This document shows positions 49,855 through 61,880 of a stretch of 64,000 nt of DNA, one piece after another; position 1 is the first letter of the stretch, and each line of letters begins with the position of its first letter. The position numbers and the translations under genes are program-made. The DNA is taken from NCBI GenBank assembly GCA_037074705.1, contig CM073591.1:73948532-74012531 (forward strand), in the 5' to 3' direction. Source of the DNA: Zhengitettix transpicula (Eukaryota; Arthropoda; Insecta; Orthoptera; Tetrigidae). The notes under the pieces were generated by a model. The model saw only the letters and a list, made by a program, of their open reading frames with translations. It was not told where the DNA came from and searched no databases.

Positions 49855-50605
49855 GTTTTCTTAGTCTACGTCTAAACTGATAAGTGCTATTCAGAAAAGA
49901 CGTCAGTATTTTTGCAGTATTATTCCAGTCAAGAATTGATCTATTTACAAAATAATTTTTGTCAAGGTCTGTGCGTTGCCCTTTTTCTTTCATTTTCAAA
50001 GGGTGATAATTTTTAGATATATAAGGGGGCGTCAATAGATTAGCTTTTATTTCTTTCTTGGCCGGTTGACCCGTATATTGCGGAAACCCACGCGTGTTAC
50101 TCCTATTACTTAGTGTTTCTAAATGCTCATGAGGATTGTTCGCAAATCGACCCACAATCATCAACCCCGTTATTGAATCTTGTCCAAGGCTAGCGTGTAT
50201 TTATTTTTATATGAATCCCAAAAAGTTGTCGCATCTTCCAAAATTGGCCTGACGTGATCTCTAAGGAGATATCTTGTTTTTTTTCTCGAACTTTTCCTTA
50301 AAAATCTGCTTACAAAGTGTATCGTTCTCCACCATTTACCAGCGACATCGCCGACTTGATTTCCCCAATTTAGATCCTTACTAATCGTGATTACAAGATA
50401 TTTATAACTGTTGGATTCCGTTACTAATTCATTACCCATTTTATACTTTGCTGGAAGAACATATGTCTTTTACTATTCGTTGAGTTTGATTGCTATTATT
50501 TTATTTCTATCTGACCTGGTTAGCCTGAAGAGCCCGTGCATCCTCCACGCTTACGATTTCTTTATAAACAATGCAATGGTCGGCAAACAGTTTAATATGT
50601 GATTT
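49855..50605 (-). pseudogene. Non-LTR retrotransposon RT fragment (palm to C-terminus)
   Basis: Reading the minus strand from 50605: HIKLFADHCIVYKEI (the F/Y-A-D-D catalytic block, here FADH, second Asp lost), then SNSYKYLVITISKDLNWGNQ, FVSRFLRKSS and VRPILEDATTFWDSY. A stop near 50165 follows, then a segment with NYHPLKMKEKGQRTDLDKNYFVNRSILDWN. These are palm, thumb and C-terminal motifs of CR1/Jockey-like LINE ORF2. Stops near 50510 and 50165 and the FADH change show it is inactive. Distinct from the Jockey fragment at 1914-2465. Confidence 0.8.
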
Positions 50606-50653
50606 TATACCTTCTCTGCGGGACCTCTGACGTAATTAAATATGATAAGCAAT

Positions 50654-50873
50654 ATAGCCAAATACAGACAAAATAAGTGATAATATAAATAACACACAAC
50701 GTTTCCGGGATCTTTGTCCCTTTCTTTAGGTGCTAAGCATTTTGAGTTTTGTCAACTGACGAGTGAAGTTGTGTCGTTCTATGCACTTCTTAGCACTTGA
50801 AGAAAGGGACAAAGATACCGGCAACGTTGTGTGGTATTTAAATTATGACTTATTTTTTCTGTATTTGGCTATC
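50654..50873. repeat. Long fold-back hairpin built from two opposed family B units
   Basis: Left arm 50654-50737 (ATAGCCAAATACAGACAAAA ... TTTAGGTGCTAAG) and right arm 50789-50873 (CTTAGCACTTGAAGAAAGGG ... GTATTTGGCTAT) are reverse complements over about 84 bp with scattered mismatches. A roughly 50-base loop includes GAGTTTTGTCAACTGACGAG. Each arm carries the hammerhead-like module on its own strand. Confidence 0.8.
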
Positions 50874-51599
50874 TTCTTTATTATTAATTTTCAATCAGAT
50901 GTAAATTTTTTCGTAATTAAATATATTTAACATGCGTGTTATTTGAAGCCAAACGTCACTTTTTTGATAGTTATTGAGTTGCTGCATAGATAGATAATTA
51001 GATCTATTAGAATTTTTTTGCTATAAGAAAAAATTAGGACTTTCGATATTGCAGACACTATGAAACTATATTTGTTGATCAATCATAAAAAAATCAAATC
51101 TGTTTAGTTGATAAATAACAGAACTATTGATAATTTTTATTATATGCGGGATGCACACGTAAGATCAATTAAACAGACAGAGGGTTCACGAAATACAGTA
51201 ATGAGCTTTATTACTGAAAACAGTCATAGAATGGGAAAACTTTCTTGGTGCAGCGCACTAGAGGGACACGCTTTTGCAGTTCACTGGAGCACGCAAACTG
51301 CTGTTTGTTGTTGTTTCTAGTTAATGCGGGCACGTACTGCTTTGGTGTCATTACCGAGGGAAATGTGAGGTCACATATAATTGAAAATTCTACTCCAATA
51401 TTTTAGGAATGATTCTATTGCTTTAATTGACTTAATAGATTCTTAACTGATTCAATTTAAGGCCAATATATTAAAATAATGTCTGATCCAAAGTATGTGA
51501 ACTCCCAGATGCTGTTGGTTTCAACACAGAAATAAAAAGTGAAAGTAGCGCAGAAACAGAACGGGAACGGTGAAGAATAGAATAAAAAAATTAATTTTA

Positions 51600-51900
51600 A
51601 ATGAAGATAAGCCCAAGTTGGACGCCAAACTGTAATATTAAAAATTTATTATTATTAAATTTAAATAAATCCTACGTTTGAGCTCAAATTTATTATAAAC
51701 AAATTAAAATTTAAAAATGAATAAAATAAATAAAAACAAGAATTTACAATATAACAAAATTAATTCAATAAAACAAATTTTTATCTCAGTTGAAATTTTA
51801 CAAGTTGATATTGTGGTGCCACGTCTTAATTTTCAGGGCCGTCTATCGTATCTCCAATAAAGATAGTTACAAAATGACAATTTAAATCTTACAATGCAAA
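51600..51900 (-). mobile_element. Possible LTR-retrotransposon remnant (PBS-like site)
   Basis: On the minus strand, ACAGTTTGGCGTCCAACTTG (51610-51631) resembles an LTR 3' end followed by a TGGCGTCCAAC-type tRNA primer-binding site. The same word AGTTGGACGCCAA occurs at 15877-15893. No gag or pol is attached, and the second LTR was not found. Confidence 0.3.
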
Positions 51901-52330
51901 ATATTCCTAACTTAAATAATTATTCTTTTAAATGAAATGATTGAAATTTGAAATCTGACGATAATTATATTTACACTAGAAGGTTTACAAATAATGAAAT
52001 ACCGTTTTGTCTACTTGACACTTATCTGTTCATCTGAGCTCGATCTCACTTGATTTTTTAAACACATCAAGAAAGGGCAATATTTCACTGTATTTAAAGA
52101 TGTTTTAGTTTTCAGACATAAATCACTTTCTCTCCTAACTGTTGATGTCTTTGTTTGAACAATCACCGTTGATAGCTTTGTTTTTGCTCCGTTCTTCATA
52201 TTTACAGTCTTTAGTTTCTGAGACAAAAACTCAACATCTAAGCCGATTTAAGATAGTCTAGATGTCTGTAAAACATAAATTTTGTCAAATAGTGTTTTGT
52301 AGAATTTTATAGAAGAATGCTATTTTTTTA

Positions 52331-52520
52331 GAGTATAAGGCTACAATGAGGGTAATTCACATGGTGGAAATATATATTTTTTTTAGGGTAACAGGCTACA
52401 TGAGGGTAATCCACATGGCGGTAACTCCCCTTTAATAGCATAGGAAGGGATTTGAAAGGGGGGATGCGGAAGGGTAGAGGAAGATAGCCAAGGGTTAACT
52501 AGGGCCCCTGGGCTATATTA
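52331..52520 (-). mobile_element. Retroposed repeat family A, copy 6 (tandem 3' ends)
   Basis: A 40-bp 3'-end fragment (AAGGCTACAATGAGGGTAAT...GGTGGAAAT) is followed, after a T-run, by a second 3' end (TTTTTTTTAGGGTAACAGGC) that extends to about 52515. Both are minus strand. The pattern suggests insertion of a second copy into, or next to, the tail of the first. Confidence 0.72.
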
Positions 52521-54976
52521 TGCAGATAGATTTTATGGAAGCGACTGTCTAAATAGGAAAGTGAGAGAATTAAAAAAATTTTTAACCCTCATTCCATCAA
52601 GTCTCCATTTGAACTTTTAACTGATTGTGATTATACAGTTAGACATGCGTTATCGATCACGCTCAAACAAGTCGCCATGTTTCTTTCATGGACAATTTAA
52701 TGTGCTGGTTCATTCACGAATCGATTTATTTTTGGTACCGGAGGCATAGAGTGTTTTACTTAAGCTTTACGTGATCTTAAATATATATACATATATATAT
52801 AAAATGTATATATTTTTATAAATAATTATTCTATGAGTGGAAGAGTTAACTGTGAAAAAAATAAATGAATGTGCTGAATAATTATTGAGCTATAAATGTA
52901 TAACGAATATTTCAATATCAAAACGATTTTCCTTAATGCCTGTCATATTTGGAAGATTGTGGGTTTTGATTTAGCGCAGTTGCGTAATTTTAATTTATGT
53001 TTGTATGTAATTTATAATGTTAGTTTAACTGTGATGGAAAGAGAACTTTCGACGCTTTTCTAAGGAGAACCAGTATCCGTTATTGTCTTGATGGTGAAGT
53101 ACAGATTGTATTAGTCTAGTATGGCGTTTGTTTCACATGTACCGAATATTACTTTCAGAACGAGTTTTAATATTTTGGCTTCTGGACCTGAGACTGCATT
53201 TAGACTCTGATTACACTCGTGTTTCCGGACTGCCCCATAAGATCGTCCATCGACAGGAGAACCACTTGAGCACCAATAGAGACTTACGGAGGCTGGTCCA
53301 CTTGAAATTTTATAATACCGTCGGTATAAAGCGTCCTCACGAAACGGATTACAGTGTTATTGAGAACGGGTTCAAGTGGAAATTTTTCTAACTTGTGTAA
53401 CATTGGAATTTCGTGTCGCAACATTGAGCCCACGCGCTAATTATTTTGCAATATAAATTACACAAATGACGGTTTCATACACACTTCTCCTATATTGTCG
53501 ACAATTGAAAATAAAATTATACTCCAGCGTTGTTTAAAACGCATCATTTTCCACACCCGAGGCGTAGTTTGCGATGTTGCAGGTTCACAGTTCAATATTT
53601 ATTTTTCACCGGGAATTCGCATTTTCGCTTGGTTTATATTGTTTTCTGGTAACTCTATTATTACTGGAATCAATTTTACAGTATTTTTTAGATCTACAAG
53701 AAGTACGTGGTGGAATCATAGTTGAATAATCTTAACTGTTAATTTCGATTGTATTTTTGTTTTACGGGTAAAAAACTGAATTTATAAATGACTCCAATTG
53801 TATTAAACTAGATTCTTCTTAAATAAATATGAAAAACACCAGCCTTTTTGTCAGAAAATTAATTATGAAATTTAAAACTTTATAAATTAACAAAAACAAC
53901 GTTTCATGCCTAATTGGGATCCGTTTGTGTGTACATTATAATTAAATTTGTTATATGAACATTTAGATTAACATAAATTTCTTAAGTACAATTTTCCATT
54001 CATAACATAAAACTTTTTAAAAATAAAATTTTCACGTTTAATATATTCTCCGAAGAGGAAGGATAAAATAAATAATCAGCTTCAAAATGTAGTCATTTTA
54101 AATGTGAATAGCCTATTAATCAGAAAAATTATTATCATATTTAAAACATGATACTTTAGCAAAAACAACATATAATCCCTAACGAAGACTTCTTCAGGTG
54201 TACAATTCAATTAAATTAGTTATAATATACGACATGAAAATTTAGATAATCATAAAAGTTGAATAAAGTACGACCTTTGATACTTTCATTTCAAAGTGTA
54301 TCGCATTTTAGCTTATCACAGATATTTTCAACAAAGAGAAACCAAATCTCTAATTCGTAGATTTCATTTGTTTGACGATAATGCAGTTCTAGGATACACG
54401 TAACATATTTCCAGAGTCTATTGCATAGCAACGTGACGCGTTGTTTTTCACTGAACGATGGAACACAGTTACTAAATACGGTTTTATTCCTTTTCCCAGA
54501 TTTATGTTCCACGTTTATTTTCAAACCTAGGATTTACCTTTGCTTGCTACGAATACGTATTCAATTATTTTGACACTGGACAAAAAAAATAGACGCATTT
54601 TTTACTATTATTTTTGTATTTTAAGGATTGGTAACTCTATAATTTCTCAGATGTAACAGATTTTCTCAGTTCTTTATTTTCAGCCCATATGTTACTAATA
54701 ATAGTTTAACAAAGACAGTTTTCAGATTATGAACTTGACACAATCTTGATTTGTGGAGACGGTTGATGGCTAGTTTGTCGATTCACCTTCAATATATTTT
54801 TCAATATATTACTGTTAATGAAATTAATAATGGAAATGGTCATGTGTACAATCACGACTCCGTCTTAGTATGTGTCACACTGAAGAAAATAGATTATTAA
54901 AAGACTCAATTTATCACTTTGCAGCTGGATATAATGGATTTTTCCACGTGTATTTAGAAGGTATTCATTTATTTAC

Positions 54977-55150
54977 CTGTGTCGCCTGGAGCGTATAGGC
55001 GTTTGTCTGCCCTGAGAACGACATCCCTGACTGGACCAGAGAGTCGAAGCCTGGAGCTGGCCTGAAGGCCGCTGCTGGACCCAACCAGAGTCTGGAGAAT
55101 GCAAGAACCAGACGCATCGCTAGGAATGCGTAAGGGAATGACACCTTGTC
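54977..55150 (-). CDS. CPAMD8: CPAMD8-like macroglobulin gene, exon A (end of MG1, start of MG2)
   Basis: Internal coding exon of 174 bp on the minus strand. The acceptor is a pyrimidine-rich tract ending TTACAG before 55150, and the donor is CACAG|GTAAAT at 54977/54976. Entry phase is 1 and exit phase is 1. The translation has a hydrophobic beta-strand-like region (QGVIPLRIPS), a serine-rich stretch, then VLRADKRLYAPGDT. That last motif is the family signature opening macroglobulin domain 2 (usually TDKPxYxPGxT), so the exon covers the end of MG1 and the first MG2 strand. The last base plus the first two bases of exon B make a Val codon, giving GDT-V-QFWLLALD, which reads through naturally. 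Signal peptide and early MG1 must be in exons further upstream, which I did not find up to 64000. Proteins of this superfamily are secreted or membrane-anchored and act as protease-binding or complement-like proteins; the role of this one is inferred only from family. Confidence 0.85.
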
Positions 55151-55199
55151 CTGTAAGGCAGAAAAAAGACATTGTCAAAAAAAGGAGTTCATTTTGTAC

Positions 55200-55763
55200 T
55201 TTTTTATTAGGGCAACAGGCTACATGAGAGTAATTCACGTTGGGCAACTCCCCTTTAATAGCATAGAAAGGGATTTGTAAGGGGGGATGCGGAAGGGTAG
55301 TGGAAGGTAGCCAAGGGTTAACTCGAGCCCTCTGGATATATTTTAAGGATCCTACCCGGTATTCACCTAAAAGTAATGCAGGGAAAACCCTAGAAAAACC
55401 TGCATCAGGTAGGTCGTGCATTGGGTACTTGTCCCACGCCCTTCAGATAGCGGGAGAGGAGTTTGCTGTGGGGACGCAGCATTCCCTTCTCCGTGCCTCG
55501 ACCAGTTTAGGAGGCAGCTGGCCGACTATTCCAATGGAAATAGCGGACAACTCTTACCGTATGCCCAAAGTCTGTAACCCCGGAACATACACCTCTCAGA
55601 ACAGGCCGAGGTGCCTCGGCTTGTGGGAACCTTAGTTCAAAAACGGAGTGGAAAAGGCATCCCGAAAGGTAACCCCTTCGTATCTCTCCTACAAGGTTCT
55701 GCCTGCGAGAGAACATCCCTCGCAGGTATTGCCCGCGAGAGAGTAGCCCTAGCAGGACTTCTT
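55200..55763 (-). mobile_element. Retroposed repeat family A, copy 7 (fullest copy, perfect 14-bp TSD)
   Basis: 564-bp minus-strand copy flanked by a perfect 14-bp duplication AGTTCATTTTGTAC (55186-55199 and 55764-55777). On the minus strand it ends GCCTGTTGCCCTAATAAAAA, with an A-rich tail. At the 5' end are imperfect direct repeats of a GCGAGAGAACATCCCTCGCA type (on the plus strand: CTGCCTGCGAGAGAACATCC... then TTGCCCGCGAGAGAGTAGCC). The perfect TSD implies a young insertion. It sits 50 bp upstream of the exon A acceptor, in the upstream intron. It is too long for most SINEs, has no recognised tRNA, 7SL or 5S head, and encodes no recognisable protein. It may be a non-autonomous element mobilised by a LINE. 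Confidence 0.88.
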
Positions 55764-56194
55764 AGTTCATTTTGTACATAAGCAGACCAAATTTAAAGTT
55801 TTACAGTACATTTTAACCTGTCATTTTAAAAATAATATCTAAGCTCATTTCTCATGTTATCATAAGCAGTTTATAAATTGGTTATTATTAGAAAGTAAAC
55901 AGAAAAATTACCTAGCAGTATTCCGGAAACGTTACGTAATTTTATTTCGTTTTACAGACGAAGGAAATAGCTTAAATAGACACTCGAGTCTGTTCTACTT
56001 TTCGTTAAAAATGGTAGTGACATATAGTAAAAAGTGGGAAACGAATATATGTGACAAATAAAAAGAGGTTGAAGCCTTTTCAGTTATTGATTGGTTTATA
56101 AGAAAAAACTATAGTAATACCAAAAGGCCGTGTAAACTCAATTATTTTAATTTGTAATCATGAAAAGTTTACGTCTGTTTGAAAATTAATAATA

Positions 56195-56405
56195 ATAAAG
56201 ATAGCCAACAAAAGACAAGAGAAGTACTAATATAAATAGCACACAAAAATTCTGGAATCCTTTTTCCTTCCTTCAGGTGCAGAAAAATGCAAGAACGTAG
56301 AGCGACGGAACTGCATTAAGTAGTTGACAAAACACAAAAGCCTCAAGGCTTCCAGAAACGTTATCACTTATTTTGTATGTATTTCGCTATCTTATTTTTC
56401 AATTT
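56195..56405. repeat. Degenerate fold-back copy of family B
   Basis: GATAGCCAACAAAAGACAAG at the left, with TTCCTTCCTTCAGGTGCAGA, and TTCCAGAAACGTTATCACTT ... TTCGCTATCTTATTTTTCAA at the right, repeat the arm order seen at 50654-50873. The loop keeps GAGCGAC and TTGACAAAAC (reverse of GTTTTGTCAA). The right-arm core is lost. Confidence 0.55.
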
Positions 56406-59400
56406 GTGATAGTATTTGTTGATTTTTCTCCTGAATCCTATGCATTTTTTCTCTTGCTCTCCAGAATGTTCATCTAAGTATTTCCGACCCTAATAAAATT
56501 AATTGATGAGTTTTTACCAATGACTGTAGCTTTATATGATATAATCAATAGCATAAAAATAAAAGTTTTTTTTATAAAATAAGTATTTATGAACTGGAAT
56601 ATTTAAATACCGTTAAAGTACTTTGGGTGCATATCATATTTCGAAATCTCTAATTCACACTTCTCATCATAAATTTAATAAACCTTAAATTAAAAACTTA
56701 AACCGCCCGAAGTAATGGGCAACTGAGAGAATAGAATTAGCAATCTGCATAAGAAGTTAGACTCGAGACGTATGAATATGTTGAGTGAAAAGGAAGTAAA
56801 ATTACCTAGAGTGGGAAATGAATACTTTACATCTTGTTCAGTAATGTACACTGCAAAGAAATGGAATGAAACTTGTTGTCGGCTCAAATGATAAACAATA
56901 AAGTAAAGAGATGCATCAGTCTTATTCACGCTAGTATGAATGTTGTACGGAGTTCGTAGTTATGGGAGTAGCAGTATGGGTCGGCAAAGACAACTCCGAG
57001 AAGGAAGGGAAAATTATATTAAGGTATGTAATTAAGATGAGAGGCACGTCACCGAGACAACTCTGGACTTAGTAGACTTGTAAGTGTATAGATGACAAAG
57101 ACGTCGAATGGAATTCTCATTAAAATAACATGAGGTCTAAAATTTGATCAAGCGATCGGAAAAATTGCAAATCCTAAATGTGTAAGTGATGGTTTGTGAG
57201 AAAATTAATCGGTAATAATATATTTTTGGATATATTTCTAAGAGCTCTAATTTTCTGTACCATATGAAACATAGAATATCAAACCTATACCTAGAGTATA
57301 TCTACCTTAAATTTTCTTCAACACACCATCTACATTTTAAAAAATTGCATTAAAATTTGGATATATCAAATAGTAAAATAAATAAAAATATCATTTTTAT
57401 AAGATTATATTGTCAATATTTTTCGAAAGTCGTTTATCAAGTCGTTTTTTTTATTGATTTTGATGAATAATAATCGTATTCCTTATTTTGTTACTATTCA
57501 CATAATCACTATTATCAAACTGTGCACGAGCGCCGTAAATCGGAATTATTCCCATTTGAAATGCGAAATATAAAACAGTATATCGTATAAAGATAATAAT
57601 AAAAAATAAATGAAGAAATAATAGACGTAAGAACAAGTGAAATGATTGAGGGTTTTTTAAAATATCGAGTATATAAAAAAATTAGTAAAACTTACTTACT
57701 TAATGTTTGTAAAATGTAAAAAATTATCCAATCGACATACTCTAGGATAGAGTCAAAGAGATTAGTAAAAGGGTTAAAGGCTTTAATGAGACACTGCCGC
57801 TTTTGGGAACACTGCACATAATTTCAATAACCTCGAATACTTTTTATGAAATGGTTTTAATTCATTCATAGCACTACGACCACCAGGAGATTCCTGGAAT
57901 TACAAAGTAAAGAACAATTTTAATTACATTGTCGTTCCAACGACCTTAGCTAAATGCTTTAATCTGGTGATTCTCGTAAAGGGTTTACGCTTCAGCTTAG
58001 TTATAGGATTCTAAGAATTTTCAATTTGAAAGGAATTTAATTTTAATGGAATACTCCTTCTCAATAATCATTATAATTTGTTTTAGATTGAAATCTTCCT
58101 ACTTGCATATCGATTTAAGGTTTTTATTAAAAAGGAAATAAACGTCGTTTTGTTACAGAACAACTATGATTGCCCAGCTTTGTTGTACAGATTGCTCTTT
58201 CATCTGACGCATCTTCAATAAAATTGATATTAATAAACCGTCCAATTACTAAAGCCAGCCTCTATGGTTTCTCACTCAAGCTCGACGTTGCAAACAAATT
58301 TTGCGGGGAAGGACTTTTATTCTTCCTGCTTTTATCTGGAACCTTTAATAAACGAGAACTTGCTTCCAGTTACAAACTGGATAATTAAATCGAGGTAGCA
58401 ACCGCAAACACGAAATAAAGTATTGTGATGTTCTCTCAAATGGAGAAGTCGTACAATCCGAATGTAAGAGCGTCAATCGTTTATGAGTTTGAATACTGAA
58501 AATTTAGTTGGCGAGTTTGTAGCTCTTATCTCAACGGGACACTTAATGGAAACATATTTCAGCATTTAAATTAAAATTTATTAAGAAGGAGAGCAATAAT
58601 GTAATCGCCTTGCTTACTTATTTGAGTATTCATATTCAGTAATTATTGATGTTATAAATGAATACACCACTCAATTTCGTCAGAACTATATTTTAAAAAA
58701 GTAAAAATATAGAACATATTGATAAAAAGAAACGCAATGTATCGTCATTTTTTTAACGTCTTCAGGGCGACAAATAAAATTATTTTTCTATTTTAAGACG
58801 GAATAGAATTTTATAGATATAATACTTACAATTGAGTGAAAATTTACTAATAATTGCTTACAATTTATTTATTGAGAAATAAATACATGAAGACAAATTT
58901 TTTTGGAGTAACTTTCTAAATGTGTACACTTAACACTATCATTGCAGCCGAATTAACATATATTAACATTACCAACGGTTTTTAATTAGTAATAATGAAT
59001 GTAATTTTTATGTTACTTAATCATCATTAAATGGTTTATATACGCAATGGAGTACAGTGTATTGTTAATATACATGTATATATATTCAAAATTAACAGTA
59101 AAAAACAAATTTTTATATTAAATGATAAAAATTAATCACAAATTCTGTTTAAAATAAAAATTGTAATATTTAATATAATCTGAGAATTATTATTTGATAA
59201 ATAAATAAACAATTCAGAAAATATTTCGGAAAAAATTATTAATTAATTAAACAAAAAAATCAGTTCATACGACGCTTCCTTCACAATTGTGGGACTTTTT
59301 CAGGTAAATAGGTGATGTTCCTAAATAGTTTGAATTTTTTATGATAAATTATATGCATACATTCAAAATTATATTTTGAACGGAATTTAATTCAAATCTG

Positions 59401-59471
59401 TATTATTTATTTTACCATGTCTTGATCAATTTACATTTCTAATTTCTTATACAGAATTTAATACTTAGACA

Positions 59472-59605
59472 CATTACCTGTTTACCTGAAGAACCCCCAA
59501 ATATTATGGACGAAACGTCGTATGGACTGACGTTTTGGTTCAATTAATTAATATATTTTTCTGGCATGTTGGCTGAATTGTTTATTTATTATTAAATAAA
59601 ATGCA
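59472..59605 (+). repeat. Hammerhead-core repeat (family B2), copy 3
   Basis: CTGAAGA (59486-59492) and GAAACGTC (59512-59519), with the cleavable-type triplet GUC and three stem I pairs (59483-59485 with 59520-59522). Tail TTGGCTGAATTGTTTATTTA as in copy 1. Confidence 0.55.
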
Positions 59606-59679
59606 ATTAATGTTTAATAATTTTTCATTTTTATAAAATATTTTTAGATATTCAGTTTTGTAATATAATTTTATATATA

Positions 59680-59800
59680 CATCTGAAGATGTTACAAAAA
59701 CGGAACAATACATCACGCTAATTATTATTAACATTTTCTAATTGTTTGGTTTACTAATATATATTTGTGTCGAGTTTGGCTGGTTTATTTATTTATAATT
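59680..59800 (+). repeat. Hammerhead-core repeat (family B2), copy 4, degenerate
   Basis: ATCTGAAGATGTTACAAAAA at 59681, then CGGAACAATA where GAAAC is expected, and a tail with TTGTTTGGTTTACTAATATA and TTGGCTGGTTTATTTATTTA. It lies about 75 bp after copy 3, in the same orientation. Confidence 0.4.
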
Positions 59801-61880
59801 GAATGAAGTCAGATAAATATAACTATAAATTATAGATCCTGTAAAATTGCACGTTATTGACCTTCAATGAATTAATATATATTTACATTAGCAACGGTTA
59901 ATAATTAGGAATAATGAACGTAATTTTTATGTTATTTAATCATTATTAAATATTTTTCGCATACTGAGAAAACCAATACTCTTTCTCGACGCATTATTCA
60001 ACGTTTTCAGCGTTATACGTTGGCGCTCACTGCTTTATTTACAAATTCTTTAAGGTATGTTTCACTTTAAATCGGCTCTCTTGCAGAAATTCTCGCTGTG
60101 CTTATAATCGCGGCGAGTGTTCATTAACGATATGCTTCCTATCACAAGGATACACGCTCACTTACGACGACTTTCGCTGCGCAAAATACATGATTATCCT
60201 ATAAGTCATACACGGAAAATATGTAACTAAATCACCCTGTGATAAAATATTTACAAAATTACTTCAGAATTTTTTTGAGTTATCTTAATTTTTACTAAAA
60301 CTATACAGTGTTAAATTGAAATATACCAGAGGCGAAGTAACATTGATAGATAAAACGTGAAAATTCATGTTCACACTCCACTTTGGTTATAAGATACAAT
60401 AAGAATCGTCATAAGACCAATAATAAATAATCCTTTCCATATTACGAATACAAGTTTACATAATAGATTTACCAACTGACAACCCTCGTCTGGTTCTTGT
60501 CGTTGGTCTTTCATATCATGTGAATATTTTAAGAACCTTACGTTATTTCCAGGCGAATGTTCACATTATACTTTATTCTGTTTCTTCATTTATCGTCAAA
60601 GAGTGTATACCGAACTTAAAATGAGGACTTTATAACGTACATTCAAGATATTATTCTCAAAGGAAATCACTTAATCCCTAGAAGATAAGATACTTAATTG
60701 ACAAAAATGTGATATCTAAGTGTATAATTTTTTTTCGGAATGTGTAAACGATTTTGTTGGTAATTACATAATGAAGGGTTACAACCACCTAATCGTCATG
60801 AAATGAAATCAAAATAATACAGGTCCAGAGACTATATTGGAAATAATGTCGCATTCTACGGAATCTCGAAATAAATAGAATTCGTTACGATTTAACTTCA
60901 ACACCTACGATAGCTTGTTGATCGTTAAATAATTTTGTTTACGTGTAAATAAAAATAATTTAACTTAAAAGAGCGGACAGAGTGGCTATCGCCGGTCAAA
61001 AAATCTGAAAATTTAAGAAACAGACGTGATGAAAAGTTTAAGAGTCAGAATGAAACAAAAAATGAGGAAATTTATTATACGGAAATAAAAAATCTCTTAA
61101 ATTTACACAGTTTTGAAATTAATTGATTTTATTAGTTTCGTTTTTAAACTTTGTTTATATGATTATTTAGTTTCTCTTAAAACCTTTATTCTTATATATT
61201 GTATGAAATACGCAATACGTAAATCTATTGACAAAAGAAAAATATGCGAGAATCTATTCAGAGTAAACAGGATTACTAATGAGGTGTGAAAGTCATAAGT
61301 ATTCTATGAAATACGATCCACTGAAGTCATTTCAACTATTCCCTGCTAACAAACAAATGGTTGTGTGCGTGTCTATGTATTGGCATCACCAAGCAATTAG
61401 AATTTTATTCCAAAATTAGCGTAAATGAACATTAATAACACAGTAAGTATAACTAGAGAGGTACACACTCGCCATAAAAAAAAATTGCGCCCCTTTTCGA
61501 ATGCAAAGTGCAACATCCCTTTGATGAGGAGGACAAAATTTCATCACTCCAATTATGGAAGTTTCCTACCGTTTTAGATAATTAAATAAAAAATTTAATT
61601 TATAATAACATTAACGTAACATTTAACGATACTTTTGTTGTCATTTTTTGGGCTCGTAAATCGCTGTTGTGTTATAAATTACATTAGTTTTAAGTTTTTT
61701 CTAAAATTATGATGCAAATATTAGAAATAACAAGAAGCGAATATTTACATTAGGAAAAAGAGCATTACACGTTTTTCACCTTGTAATTGAATTTGTTAAT
61801 TTTCTCATGTTTTGACTTGCACTGTACGTAAATAACAGATGTATCAATAGAAAGTGCCAGGAGTTGAAACATATTCATTA

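Larger units (their letters stand above)
24892..54976 (-). other. Giant intron (about 30.1 kb) of the CPAMD8-like gene
   Basis: The region between the exon A donor and the exon B acceptor. Linkage is supported by matching phase (1/1), a valid Val codon across the junction and MG2 continuity. Apart from the repeats and GC-rich islands listed separately, it is AT-rich sequence with no convincing ORF. I see no exon, RNA gene or open transposon gene in 27200-28000, 28430-30200, 31080-32340, 34670-35530, 35770-39000, 39120-42780, 44430-46980, 47830-49850 or 52530-54970. Confidence 0.75.
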
